From an uncultured Collinsella sp. (GTDB taxonomy: Bacteria > Actinomycetota > Coriobacteriia > Coriobacteriales > Coriobacteriaceae): a stretch of 62,481 nt of DNA. The position numbers and the translations under genes are program-made. Positions within the stretch are counted from its first letter, which is position 1. Each line of letters starts with the position of its first letter. Shown here piece after piece: positions 50,697 through 59,426 of the stretch. The stretch is from positions 1-62,481 of the forward strand of contig CATYVH010000009.1 in the NCBI GenBank assembly GCA_958413765.1. Reading direction: 5' to 3'. The notes below the pieces were generated by a model that saw only the letters and a program-made list of their open reading frames with translations, ran no database searches and was not told the origin of the DNA.

Positions 50697-51389
50697 CTAG
50701 TCATGATAATAGTCCAGCTTCTTTTCGGCAGCGCCCAGCAGCATCTCGACCACAAAGTTAAAGACCCAGTAGATCAACGCCGCAATCGCAAACGGCACCA
50801 TGCTCACCTGCGAGGCGACCAGCGCCTTGGCGGTCGAGAACATCTCACCCACGCCAATGGCAAACGCCAGCGACGTGTCCTTGACCAGTGTGATGATCTC
50901 GTTGCCCATCGCCGGCAGAATACGCTTGGCGACCTGCGGCATCACGATATACAGAAACGTCTGCATACGCGAGTAGCCCAGCACCTCGGCGGCCTCATAT
51001 TGACCGCGCGGAATCGACTGCAGGCCCGAGCGATAGATCTCGGCAAAGTAGCCGGCGTAGTTGATGATGAATGCCACGACGCACGCCGTCCATTTGGAAT
51101 CGGGCGTGAGCGAGATGCCAAACACGTAGTACGGGGCAAAGTAGATCGCAAACATCTGCAGCATAAGCGGCGTGCCGCGCATCACCGAAATATAGATGCG
51201 CGCAATCCAACGCAGCGGCGCGACCTTGCTCATGCGCATAAACGCCACGGGGATTCCCAGCGGAATCGACCCGAGCAACGTCAGCACAAACAGCTGCAAG
51301 CTGACCAAGAATCCCTGGCCAAGCATCTGCATCATGACCTGAATAGACAACCCAAGCTCTCTTTCACAGTAACGGAACAGCGAACCCAA
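50697..51389 (-). CDS. Polar amino acid ABC transporter permease
   Basis: A 230-residue permease of the HisM/GlnP type with about five membrane segments. The cytoplasmic coupling loop is YRSGLQSIPRGQYEAAEVLG, containing the EAA-G motif, and MRGTPLMLQ is the other family block. The start is uncertain: a TTG at 51389 has no ribosome site, a TTG at 51350 follows AGAGAG, and ATGs at 51335 and 51332 follow AGG; any of these keeps all membrane segments. It is the middle gene of the importer operon and lies between two related palindromes. Confidence 0.88.
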   Translation of the reverse strand: MGSLFRYCERELGLSIQVMMQMLGQGFLVSLQLFVLTLLGSIPLGIPVAFMRMSKVAPLRWIARIYISVMRGTPLMLQMFAIYFAPYYVFGISLTPDSKWTACVVAFIINYAGYFAEIYRSGLQSIPRGQYEAAEVLGYSRMQTFLYIVMPQVAKRILPAMGNEIITLVKDTSLAFAIGVGEMFSTAKALVASQVSMVPFAIAALIYWVFNFVVEMLLGAAEKKLDYYHD

Positions 51390-51395
51390 TGCTAA

Positions 51396-51502
51396 AGCGG
51401 GTTTTCCAGGTGCCCGAGTTTGCCGTGAAAGAGGAGCGCCGCGTACTAAATGTACGCAAGCGACGGTTTGAACGGCAAAATCGGGTGCCTGGGAAAGCCG
51501 CT
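51396..51502. repeat. Palindrome between binding-protein and permease genes
   Basis: Imperfect 30-base arms (AGCGGGTTTTCCAGG, CCCGA, TTTGCCG and their complements) surround the same core as at 50583 (GAAAGAGGAGCGCCGCGTAC at 51427-51446, then GTACGCAAGCGAC). It reaches into the stop codon of the binding-protein gene (51501-51503). Confidence 0.82.
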
Positions 51503-52361
51503 ATTTGAGCACCCAGTTGTCGAAGGAAAGACCATAGCTTGAATACTTATCGCACAGGTCCTTGACCGTGCCGTCCTCGTAGAGCGCCTTGAGTGACTCG
51601 GTTACAGCATCGGCCGACTTGGTGTCGCCCTTCTTAAAGCCGACGGCGTAGTGCTCGCTGGACAGCGGCTTGTCGAGCTGCGTATAGGCATCGGGCTTGG
51701 CGGCCAGCTGATACTGAGCGATCGAGAGGTCACAGGCAACGGCATCGACCGCGCCACTCTCGAGCTGCATAAACGCCGTGTTGTACTCACCGATGGTATC
51801 GAGCGTGGCAAACGTCGCGGCCAGATCCTTCTGGTCGCCCTCGAGCACATCCTGCGCAGCGGAATCAGTCTGGGTAATCACGGTCTTGCCGGCAAGATCG
51901 TCCCAGCTCTTGATACCCGCGTCCTTCTTGACCACGAGCACCTGCTCATTGAGCATGTACGGCTCGGAGAACGTGTAGTCGTCCTCGCGACCCTCCATGG
52001 TAAAGCCGTTCCAGATGCAGTTGATGGCGCCTGAGTTAAGCAGCGTATCCTTGGCGTCCCAGTCGATGGCCTCGTATTTGACCTCCCAGCCCTGCTTATC
52101 GGCAACGGCCTTGGCAAGGTCAAGGTCAAAGCCCGTGTACTCGCCGTCATCGCCCACAAAGCCGTACGGAGGGTAGGACTTGTCAAAGCCCACCACGAGC
52201 TTCTTGGACTCCGCGGCGCCCTTCACATCCTTGGCCGCGGCAGAACCAGCAGCGGAGCCCTTGCCAGCACCACCGCCGCAGCCGACAAGACCAAGGCCAA
52301 GCACCGTGGCGAGCGAGCCGGCTAGACTAACAAACTGACGACGAGACATATCGGTATTCAT
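51501..52361 (-). CDS. Amino acid ABC transporter substrate-binding lipoprotein
   Basis: A 286-residue binding protein of the polar amino acid type. The N-terminus has a twin-arginine motif SRRQFVS, a hydrophobic stretch and the lipobox LGLVGC, so it is probably exported by Tat and lipid-anchored. A Gly/Ala/Ser linker leads to the periplasmic-binding-fold domain (GFDKSYPPYGFVGDDGEYTG, DLDLAKAVADKQGW, SEPYMLNEQVLVV, VKDLCDKYSSYG). The ligand cannot be fixed; glutamine, glutamate or cystine are typical. The ATG at 52361 has GAGGGGG upstream. First gene of the operon, with a dyad CACTTTA...TAAAGTG before it. Confidence 0.92.
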   Translation of the reverse strand: MNTDMSRRQFVSLAGSLATVLGLGLVGCGGGAGKGSAAGSAAAKDVKGAAESKKLVVGFDKSYPPYGFVGDDGEYTGFDLDLAKAVADKQGWEVKYEAIDWDAKDTLLNSGAINCIWNGFTMEGREDDYTFSEPYMLNEQVLVVKKDAGIKSWDDLAGKTVITQTDSAAQDVLEGDQKDLAATFATLDTIGEYNTAFMQLESGAVDAVACDLSIAQYQLAAKPDAYTQLDKPLSSEHYAVGFKKGDTKSADAVTESLKALYEDGTVKDLCDKYSSYGLSFDNWVLK

Positions 52362-52379
52362 GGTATTCCCCCTCGATAG

Positions 52380-52433
52380 CACTTTAGTTAGGTAAAGTGA
52401 GTCATGTAACGTTCAGAATCATACACTTTAGTG
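52380..52433 (-). promoter_or_regulatory. Putative operator before the amino-acid importer operon
   Basis: CACTTTA and TAAAGTG form a dyad with a 6-base centre at 52380-52399. A second, compact dyad CACTTTAGTG lies at 52424-52433. The repeated half-site near the expected promoter suggests a repressor-binding region; the regulator is not known. Confidence 0.5.
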
Positions 52434-52454
52434 AAATGGAGTACAAGGGAGGGC

Positions 52455-52601
52455 TTGCCCGGCGCGGGCGGGGAGCGGCGCGGAATTAAGTTTATCGCGA
52501 GTTCCGCACGCAAAGAAAAGCACTAAATGTGCTTTCCGTCTTGCGCAGGACTGTAGAGCAGGAAACTTAATTCCGCGCCGCTCCCCGCCCGCGCCGGGCA
52601 A
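52455..52601. repeat. 147-bp palindrome with 39-bp perfect arms
   Basis: The arm at 52455-52493 (TTGCCCGGCGCGGGCGGGGA, then GCGGCGCGGAATTAAGTTT) is perfectly complementary to 52563-52601. The interior repeats the blocks of the element at 5766 when read on the minus strand: CAGTCCTGCGC, the tip hairpin GCACATTTAGTGC and GTGCGGAACTCGCGAT. It stands between the divergent binding-protein and methyltransferase genes and could extrude as a cruciform. Confidence 0.9.
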
Positions 52602-52712
52602 ACGTCGTTGGACTTATCGCTGACATGAAATGGCCGCTTGCATATCGTCCACTAGCTTGGCACGGTACAATTGCTTCGGACTTTTCTTTTTCTTTAATAG
52701 TGGAGTTAATTC

Positions 52713-54161
52713 ATGGCAGAATCTCGTGCGGAGCGTAAGGCTCGTCGTGCTTTGATCGAGGCGGCTGAGGGGTCGGAGGAGAAAAAATCTTCTACGAAAT
52801 CCAAGTCGTCTCAGGATGCGAAGGGTAAGTCGGCCAAGGGCAAGGCTAAGGCCAAGCGCCCCAGTTCTCGTCGGAGCGAGGATAAGGCATCTCAGACTCG
52901 CTCCAAGCGCTCGCATAAAGATCCGGTTTCGTCTGCGCGTAAGGTTGTGGACCCCAAGTCTCCCTGTTCGATCATGAAAGCTTGCGGTGGGTGCACGGCG
53001 CTCAATCGTCCTTATAAGAAGCAGTTGGCGGCCAAGCAGGCTGCTATGGAGGGGCTGTTTGCTGAGCTCTGTGAGCGCGAGGGTGTTGCCGTTGATCCCA
53101 TTCGCGGTATGGGTGTTACCCTGGGCGACCCGGGCAAGTATCCTGCGCCGCGTGGTTTTCGTCATAAGGCTGCCACTCCGTTTGCTCCCGGCAAAGAGGG
53201 CGCTGTCCGCTGCGGCTTTTTTGAACGTGGGACACACAGAATCGTCGCCGTTCCTGAATGCCCTGTCGAGGCGCCGGGCGCTCGTCAGATTCTCAACGGC
53301 ATCGCTCGCGAGGCCGAACGTCTGCATATTCCCGCCTTTAACGAAGACAAGCATCTGGGGCTGCTTCGCTATGCCGTCGTTCGCTGCGGCTGGCGCACCG
53401 ACCAGATTATGGTCACCCTCGTGACCGCTCAGCGCGACCTGCCGCATGCGCAGGAGTTCTTTGAGGCTGTCGCCGCACTCGATCCGCATATCGTCACCGT
53501 CGCTCAGAACATCAACGGTCGCCCCGGAAATGCCATCTTGGGCGAGGAGACCCGTATCGTCTATGGCGCCGAATGCATGCGCGACCAGCTGCTCGGCTGC
53601 GAGTTCGATATCTCCCCCACCGCGTTCTATCAGACCAATCCGCAGCAAACCGAGCTGCTCTATCGACTTGCCATTGACGGCATGGACCTGCAGCAGGGTG
53701 ATATTCTTATGGACGCTTACTGCGGCAGCGGAACCATCGGCCTGTGCGCCGCGAAGGATGCCCAGGACAAGGGCATCGGCATTATACTGCTCGGCGTGGA
53801 GCGCAACCCGGCGGGCATTGCCGACGCACGTCGCAATGCCGAGCTCAACGGCCTCACCCGCAGCGCTTGGTTTATGGCCGACGACGCCACCGATTACATC
53901 CTGGACGCCGCCGACAACAACGAGCGGATCGATGTCCTTTCCATCGACCCGCCGCGCGCCGGCTCCACCCCCGAGTTCCTCGAAGCCGCCTGCGCACTCA
54001 AGCCGCGCCGCATCACCTATATCAGCTGCAACCCTGTGACCCAAGAGCGCGACCTGCACCAGCTCCTCGACGGAGGCTATCGCCTGCTCAAGATCACGCC
54101 CGTCGACATGTTCCCCCATACCGACCACACCGAAACCGTAGCGGTCCTCGAGCGCCGCTAA
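52713..54161 (+). CDS. RlmD/TrmA-type 23S rRNA (uracil-5-) methyltransferase
   Basis: A 482-residue SAM-dependent RNA methyltransferase making m5U, probably in 23S rRNA. The first 80 residues are a Lys/Ser-rich low-complexity tail, replacing the usual TRAM domain. A 4Fe-4S site follows (Cys85, Cys91, Cys94 in CSIMKACGGC). The catalytic domain has the SAM loop MDAYCGSGTIGL, DPPRAGS and the catalytic cysteine Cys439 in YISCNPVTQERD, with FYQTNPQQTE as the RlmD/RumA block. GGAG lies 7 bases before the ATG. Monocistronic. Confidence 0.92.
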   Translation: MAESRAERKARRALIEAAEGSEEKKSSTKSKSSQDAKGKSAKGKAKAKRPSSRRSEDKASQTRSKRSHKDPVSSARKVVDPKSPCSIMKACGGCTALNRPYKKQLAAKQAAMEGLFAELCEREGVAVDPIRGMGVTLGDPGKYPAPRGFRHKAATPFAPGKEGAVRCGFFERGTHRIVAVPECPVEAPGARQILNGIAREAERLHIPAFNEDKHLGLLRYAVVRCGWRTDQIMVTLVTAQRDLPHAQEFFEAVAALDPHIVTVAQNINGRPGNAILGEETRIVYGAECMRDQLLGCEFDISPTAFYQTNPQQTELLYRLAIDGMDLQQGDILMDAYCGSGTIGLCAAKDAQDKGIGIILLGVERNPAGIADARRNAELNGLTRSAWFMADDATDYILDAADNNERIDVLSIDPPRAGSTPEFLEAACALKPRRITYISCNPVTQERDLHQLLDGGYRLLKITPVDMFPHTDHTETVAVLERR

Positions 54162-54187
54162 TCCACCCCGGTAGATTTTCGAGACAA

Positions 54188-54220
54188 GAAAGGGGGCGGC
54201 CCGTCTGGACCGCCCCCTTC
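54188..54220. terminator. Hairpin between convergent genes, likely two-way terminator
   Basis: GAAAGGGGGCGG / CCGCCCCCTTC with a short loop, between the methyltransferase and the fused aminotransferase-PHP gene. The T tract is better on the minus strand (TTTCTTGT). Confidence 0.75.
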
Positions 54221-54239
54221 GCTTGGTTTATGAACTCCG

Positions 54240-56411
54240 CTACATCCCCTTGCGCAGGTCACACACGCCGGCTGCCGCCATCTCGCGCAGCAGCGTCTCG
54301 CGGTCGCGCGTCACGATCAAATCCAGCGGGAAGTGAATCTCGTCGAGCATCTTGCGCGCGTGATCGAGCTTGCCAATGGCCATGCCAATGTGGGCATCGG
54401 TCGACACGCCAATACCCACGCCCAGCTCGGCGCAGCGCTCGGCGATCTTGCGGCATACGGCCCAATGCTCAGTGTCGACACCGTGTTCAAGACTATGGTT
54501 ATTGATCTCGATAATCTTGTGCTTGGCCTTGGCCGCCAGCAGCACCTCATCGATATCGAACGGCACGCCCGAACGACCCGCATGCCCCAGCATGAACACC
54601 TTGGGGTGCTCCAGGGCATTGATGTACATCTGGGTCGTTTGGGCGAGCGTCGCGCCTTCGGCAAACTGCGGGTTATGCACGCTTGCCACCAAATAATCCA
54701 AATTACGCGTCACCAAATCGAACAGCGAATGCTCACGACTATACGAATCGCCGGCGATATCGAGCGAAACGGGAATGTCTTCGCCAAACAAGCTGCCGTC
54801 CAGCGAAACGATATCAGCCTCGGCACCACGCAGCACCAGCACGCCGCTCCAAATGCGCGGCCAGATATCCTGGTTAATAAAGAATTGGAAACTGCGCAGG
54901 TCATTGGGACAAGGCGTAACCATCGAGCTTAAATGATCGGCGGAACCGAGCACCTGAAGGCCGCGCTCCGCCGCCCAATAGATGTTCTCCTCGATGGTTG
55001 AGTACGCATGCGCAGAGAACATCGTATGAGTATGAATATCACAAGAAAGAAGGTAGGGCATCGGGTCTCCTTGTCCAGTATGGCCGTCGCGTATATTCAT
55101 TGTACGCATAGCTTTCGGCAGTCGTAAAACTGCTTCATCCCAATCACACAACGGCATAGACAACGGGGTCTGGCTTAAAACCAAACCCCGTTTCACGTAA
55201 AACATTGTAAGCAGAGCGCTTTGCTTTCGACGATATTCGTCGGCCAGTTGCTTCCAGGCAGGCAACGAATTGACGATGGTCTCGTAGCTCACACAGTAGC
55301 CAAGGCGGAACCAGCCCGGCATGCCAAAACTATCCGAAGGCACCGCGAGCAGTTCGTACTTCTTCGCGCGCTCGCAGAACGCATTCGCATCGGGCTCCAG
55401 CGCCTTCACCCACAAGTAGAATGCACCATCCGGCTCAACATAGGTGTAGCCGTACTCCGCTAGTGCATCGGTAAGCGCGGTGCGGTTGCGCGCATAGGCC
55501 TCGACATCGCTCGGTTCATCAATGCAGTCGATGATTACGCGCTGGAAGAGGGCCGGTGCGCACACGAAGCCCAGCGTGCGGGCGGCACCGGCAACGGCCG
55601 GCATCAGGTGAGCAGCCTGCGGATTGGTATTGGGAACCAAAATCCAGCCCACGCGCTCGCCCGGCAGCGAAAGCGACTTGGAATACGAGTAGCACACCAC
55701 GGTGTTCTCGTAGATCGAGGGCACCCAAGGCACCCCGGCACCGTACACGATCTCGCGGTACGGCTCATCAGAGATGAGCGTGATTGGGTTCTCGGAATCG
55801 CGCTTGGCGTTGACCTCGCGTAAAACATTGGCCAGTCGCGTCAGTGTATCGCGCGTATACACTGCACCGGTCGGGTTGTTGGGTGAGTCGATAATGACGG
55901 CAGCGGTCTTATCGGTAATCGCCTTGAGCACGTTATCCACGCTCAGCTGGAACGTATCTTCATCGGCGAGCGCCTCGACGCACGTGCAACCAGCTTTCTC
56001 GATCCACACGCGATACTCCGGGAAGTACGGAGCGATAACGATGACCTCGTCGCCCGGATTGGTAATCGCGTTGAGCGTGCAGGTGAGCGAAGCCGCGGCA
56101 CCCACCGTCATAAAGACGTCCTTGCCCTCATAGCTCGTGCCAAAGCGACGGTTGAGCGAGTCGGCGACGGCTGCTCGACATTGCGGCAGACCCGGCGCAG
56201 GCGTGTATCCATGCAGCTGGTCGCTCGGCAGCTCCAAGGCCTTCTTAATGGACTCAGCCACGGCGGCAGGTGCCGGAACGCTCGGGTTACCCAGCGAAAA
56301 ATCGAATACGTTCTCCGCGCCGATCTGTGCCTTGCGCTCAAGGCCATAGCTAAAGATCTCACGGATGATGGAGCTTTCCGCACCGCGAGCATACATAGTT
56401 TCGTTGATCAT
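54240..56411 (-). CDS. Fused class I aminotransferase - PHP phosphoesterase
   Basis: A single 723-residue frame. Residues 1-395 are a PLP aminotransferase of fold type I (NPSVPAPAAVAESI, DSPNNPTGAVY, PLP Lys245 in SYSKSLSLPGERVGW), probably acting on aromatic or other amino acids. Residues 395-450 have no family character. Residues 451-723 are a PHP metal-dependent phosphoesterase of the YcdX type (CDIHTHTMFSAHAYSTIEEN, GSADH, GHAGRSGVPFD, VSTDAHIG). AAGGAG stands 5-6 bases before Met451 (55061), so the PHP part can also be made alone. I read this as two neighbouring genes merged by loss of the first stop codon. The start at 56411 follows AAAGGGG. Confidence 0.85.
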   Translation of the reverse strand: MINETMYARGAESSIIREIFSYGLERKAQIGAENVFDFSLGNPSVPAPAAVAESIKKALELPSDQLHGYTPAPGLPQCRAAVADSLNRRFGTSYEGKDVFMTVGAAASLTCTLNAITNPGDEVIVIAPYFPEYRVWIEKAGCTCVEALADEDTFQLSVDNVLKAITDKTAAVIIDSPNNPTGAVYTRDTLTRLANVLREVNAKRDSENPITLISDEPYREIVYGAGVPWVPSIYENTVVCYSYSKSLSLPGERVGWILVPNTNPQAAHLMPAVAGAARTLGFVCAPALFQRVIIDCIDEPSDVEAYARNRTALTDALAEYGYTYVEPDGAFYLWVKALEPDANAFCERAKKYELLAVPSDSFGMPGWFRLGYCVSYETIVNSLPAWKQLADEYRRKQSALLTMFYVKRGLVLSQTPLSMPLCDWDEAVLRLPKAMRTMNIRDGHTGQGDPMPYLLSCDIHTHTMFSAHAYSTIEENIYWAAERGLQVLGSADHLSSMVTPCPNDLRSFQFFINQDIWPRIWSGVLVLRGAEADIVSLDGSLFGEDIPVSLDIAGDSYSREHSLFDLVTRNLDYLVASVHNPQFAEGATLAQTTQMYINALEHPKVFMLGHAGRSGVPFDIDEVLLAAKAKHKIIEINNHSLEHGVDTEHWAVCRKIAERCAELGVGIGVSTDAHIGMAIGKLDHARKMLDEIHFPLDLIVTRDRETLLREMAAAGVCDLRKGM
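55061..55075 (-). promoter_or_regulatory. Internal ribosome site before the PHP domain
   Basis: On the minus strand AAGGAGACCCG precedes an in-frame ATG at 55061 that starts MPYLLSCDIHTHT. This is a strong Shine-Dalgarno inside a continuous frame and would yield a free PHP protein of 273 residues. Confidence 0.7.
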
Positions 56412-56470
56412 CTGTTCCCCTTTCGCATAGGCGCTATTGTACGCTTTAGCTGAGCAAAGTGCCGCAGCAA

Positions 56471-56532
56471 TGTTGATTGGGGACAGACTTAAATGCGTGA
56501 AAACGCTCATTTAAGTCTGTCCCCAATCAACA
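56471..56532. repeat. Palindrome with 25-bp perfect arms and GGGGACAG
   Basis: TGTTGATTGGGGACAGACTT plus AAATG pairs perfectly with its complement across a 12-base centre. The GGGGACAG word is shared with the elements at 27680 and 29792, but here it lies in the arm and not at the tip. Confidence 0.85.
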
Positions 56533-56540
56533 TATCGCTC

Positions 56541-56580
56541 AAAAGAAAGAGCCTCCACAGGTTTCCCCGCGGAGGCTTTC
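56541..56580 (-). terminator. Intrinsic terminator of ftsH
   Basis: AAGCCTCCGCGG / CCTGTGGAGGCTC-like stem on the minus strand, followed by TTTCTTTT, 10 bases after the ftsH stop. Confidence 0.85.
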
Positions 56581-56590
56581 GCTACAAGAA

Positions 56591-58729
56591 CTATTTGTCG
56601 GCGTCGGTGTTGCCGTCAGCGTTGGCAGCATTGCCATCTCCGGCATCATCGGATGCGGCTTCGGCATCCTCCTGCATGGCCGCCTGCGCAAAGGCCGCGG
56701 CATCAGCCGCCAACTCCTCCTCGCTCATGCGAGGCGAGCGCTTCTTGGTCGGCATGCCGGCCGCCTTGGCGTTGCGCTCCTCCTTGGCCGCCAGGATATC
56801 GCCCTCGCGCTCAAGGTAAGCGTCCCACTTGTTGTCGAGCAGGGCGTTCACGGCGTCACCCTCGACGGTCTCGCGCTCAAGCAGCACCTTGGCCATCAGA
56901 TCGAGTTGATCGCGGCGGGCATCCAAAATCTCGACCGCACGACGATGGGCCTCACGCATAATGCGCTGGACCTCGATGTCGATGCGACGCGCCGTCTCCT
57001 CGGAGTAATCCTGGTGATCGGCATAGTCGCGACCCAGGAACACCTGATGCTGCGCCTCGCCAAACACTTGCGTGCCCAACTCCTCGCTCATGCCCAAGCG
57101 CGTGACCATCTCGCGCGCCATCTTAGTCGCGCGCTCCAGATCGTTGCTCGCGCCCGACGTGATGTCGTCGCACATGAGCTCCTCGGCAACGCGACCGCCC
57201 AAGAACACGGCGAGCTCGTCGAGCATCTCGTTCTTGGTCTTGAGGAAGTGATCCTCCTGCGGAAGCTGCAGTGTGTAGCCCAGGGCCTGACCGCGGCTGA
57301 CGATCGAGATCTTATGAACCGGATCGGAGTGCTCCAGGATGTGGCCCACCAAAGCGTGACCGCTCTCATGGTAGGCAATCGTGGTGCGCTCGGCTTCGGT
57401 CATCACGCGACCCTTGCGTTGCGGTCCGGCAATCACGCGCTCCATCGACTCCTCGACCTCGTCCATCGAGATCACAGAACGATGACGGCGAGCGGCCAGC
57501 AACGCAGACTCGTTGAGCAGGTTCGCCAAATCGGCACCAGTAAAGCCAACGGTCATCTGGGCGAGCTTCTCAAACTTAACGTCCTCGTCCATCGGCTTGT
57601 TCTCGGCATGCACGCGCAAGATCTGCTCGCGGCCCTTCACATCCGGACGGTCGACCGTAACCTGACGGTCAAAACGGCCGGGACGCAGCAATGCCGGATC
57701 CAGGATGTCAGGACGGTTGGTTGCGGCGATCAGGATGACCGACTCGCTTTCCTCAAAACCGTCCATCTCGACCAGCAGCTGGTTGAGCGTCTGCTCGCGC
57801 TCGTCGTGACCGCCGCCCAGACCGGCTCCGCGCTGACGTCCCACGGCATCGATCTCATCAATAAAGATGATCGACGGAGCCTGGGACTTGGCCTCCTTAA
57901 AGAGGTCGCGCACGCGGCTGGCGCCGACACCCACGAACATCTCGACAAAGTCAGAACCCGAGATGCTAAAGAACGGCACGCCCGCCTCGCCGGCAACGGC
58001 CTTAGCTAGCAGCGTCTTACCGGTACCCGGAGGGCCCACCAGCAAAACGCCGCGCGGAATCTTGGCACCCAGTTTGCGATAGCGGTCCGGATCGCTCAGG
58101 AAGTCGCGAATCTCCTCGAGCTCCTCGACGGCCTCGTCCACGCCGGCAACGTCCTCGAACTTGACCTTGGGACGCGTAGCCTCGTTGGTCTTGGCATTGG
58201 TCTTGCCAAACTGCATGTTCCTATTATTGGCGCCCATCATCTGACGCATAAAGTAGAACATGATGGCGATCAGGGCAATCGTCGGCAGCACGCTCATCGC
58301 CAGGTCGCCCCAAAAATCGGGGTCGTTGGTGTTGACGATGTACTTGGTATCGGGGTGCTCCGCCATAAGCTCGGCAAGCGAATCGGAGCCGACATAGGTC
58401 GAGGAAAAGCTCTTGAGCTCGCTCGTATCGCCCTTGTCCTTTTTCGTCTTCCAGTAATGACCCGCCACGCTTCCGTCTTGAACCGTATAGGTCAAATCTT
58501 CGACGCGATCCTGCTTAATGGCGCTCACCATCTCGCTCGTCGCGAGCTTAACGGTATTGCTGGAGTTGGCAAAGCCGGAGCCCATGTTAAAGAAGGCATA
58601 GCCCAGAAGCGCGCAAGCCAAAATAAAATACAGCCAGCCCGTACGCGTGGGCTTCTTGCCTCCGGGCATCCCCGGGATCTTAGGCTCCCGGGGAGTCTGA
58701 GAATTGTTATCGTTACGGTCGTCGGGCAT
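56591..58729 (-). CDS. ftsH: ATP-dependent zinc metalloprotease FtsH
   Basis: A 712-residue membrane-bound AAA+ protease that degrades damaged or regulatory membrane and cytosolic proteins. Two transmembrane helices (about 31-48 and 145-162) flank an outside domain. Walker A VGPPGTGKT is at 231-239, Walker B FIDEIDA at about 289-295, the SRH region near 350 (LLRPGRFDR) and the zinc site HESGH at 454-458. The C-terminus is a low-complexity Ala/Asp-rich tail (DGNAANADGNTDADK). GGAGG before its ATG lies inside the end of hpt, one base after the hpt stop, so the genes are co-translated. Confidence 0.97.
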   Translation of the reverse strand: MPDDRNDNNSQTPREPKIPGMPGGKKPTRTGWLYFILACALLGYAFFNMGSGFANSSNTVKLATSEMVSAIKQDRVEDLTYTVQDGSVAGHYWKTKKDKGDTSELKSFSSTYVGSDSLAELMAEHPDTKYIVNTNDPDFWGDLAMSVLPTIALIAIMFYFMRQMMGANNRNMQFGKTNAKTNEATRPKVKFEDVAGVDEAVEELEEIRDFLSDPDRYRKLGAKIPRGVLLVGPPGTGKTLLAKAVAGEAGVPFFSISGSDFVEMFVGVGASRVRDLFKEAKSQAPSIIFIDEIDAVGRQRGAGLGGGHDEREQTLNQLLVEMDGFEESESVILIAATNRPDILDPALLRPGRFDRQVTVDRPDVKGREQILRVHAENKPMDEDVKFEKLAQMTVGFTGADLANLLNESALLAARRHRSVISMDEVEESMERVIAGPQRKGRVMTEAERTTIAYHESGHALVGHILEHSDPVHKISIVSRGQALGYTLQLPQEDHFLKTKNEMLDELAVFLGGRVAEELMCDDITSGASNDLERATKMAREMVTRLGMSEELGTQVFGEAQHQVFLGRDYADHQDYSEETARRIDIEVQRIMREAHRRAVEILDARRDQLDLMAKVLLERETVEGDAVNALLDNKWDAYLEREGDILAAKEERNAKAAGMPTKKRSPRMSEEELAADAAAFAQAAMQEDAEAASDDAGDGNAANADGNTDADK

Positions 58730-58730
58730 C

Positions 58731-59279
58731 TTACGAATAAACCTCCGGTTTCAAAATGCCCAGATACGGAAGGTTGCGATAGCGCTCGGCATAGTCGAGG
58801 CCGTAGCCCACCACAAAGGCATCGGGGCAATGGGTTCCAACATACTTGGGCGTGACGGCCGAGACGCGGTCCTCAACGTCCTTCCACAGGAAGGCGGCGA
58901 CCTCCAGCGAGGCGGGCTTGCGGCTCTCAAGGTTCTTCATCAGATACTTGAGCGTCAGCCCCGAGTCCAGAATGTCCTCGACGATCAGCACGTCGCGACC
59001 ACGGATGTCGATATCCAGGTCCTTAATGATACGCACGATGCCCGAAGACTTCACACCGTCGCCATAGCTCGAAACAGCCATGAAATCGATGTTGGTCGGC
59101 AGCTCGATCTTGCGCATCAGGTCGCCCATAAAGACCACGGCGCCGCGCAGGACCGCAATCAGCACCAGGTCCTTACCCGCGTAGTCGCGAGTAATCTGCT
59201 CGCCTAGGCGAGAGACGATACCGTCGATATCCTCCTGCGTAAACAGAACCTTCTCGATATCCGGATGTTGAGAAGCCAT
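58731..59279 (-). CDS. hpt: Hypoxanthine phosphoribosyltransferase
   Basis: A 182-residue purine salvage enzyme joining hypoxanthine or guanine to PRPP. The PRPP-binding motif is VLIVEDILDSGLTL, with LIAVLRGAVVFMGDLMR and the C-terminal FVVGYGLDYAERYRNLPYLG. Length and motifs match bacterial Hpt. AAAGGG lies 6 bases before the ATG. It stands between tilS and ftsH, a conserved order in many Gram-positive bacteria, and is followed directly by ftsH. Confidence 0.97.
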   Translation of the reverse strand: MASQHPDIEKVLFTQEDIDGIVSRLGEQITRDYAGKDLVLIAVLRGAVVFMGDLMRKIELPTNIDFMAVSSYGDGVKSSGIVRIIKDLDIDIRGRDVLIVEDILDSGLTLKYLMKNLESRKPASLEVAAFLWKDVEDRVSAVTPKYVGTHCPDAFVVGYGLDYAERYRNLPYLGILKPEVYS

Positions 59280-59426
59280 GACAACCCTTTCTTGTGCTTA
59301 TCGCCCACACACCGCCGTATGGACGCGAACTACACATTCTAGCAGCGCACGGGGTATATTTACCAGCCCGTGCGCCATCAGTGCGGGAATACCGTCAACG
59401 TCGCACAGAATAGTAGGCGCAAGGCA

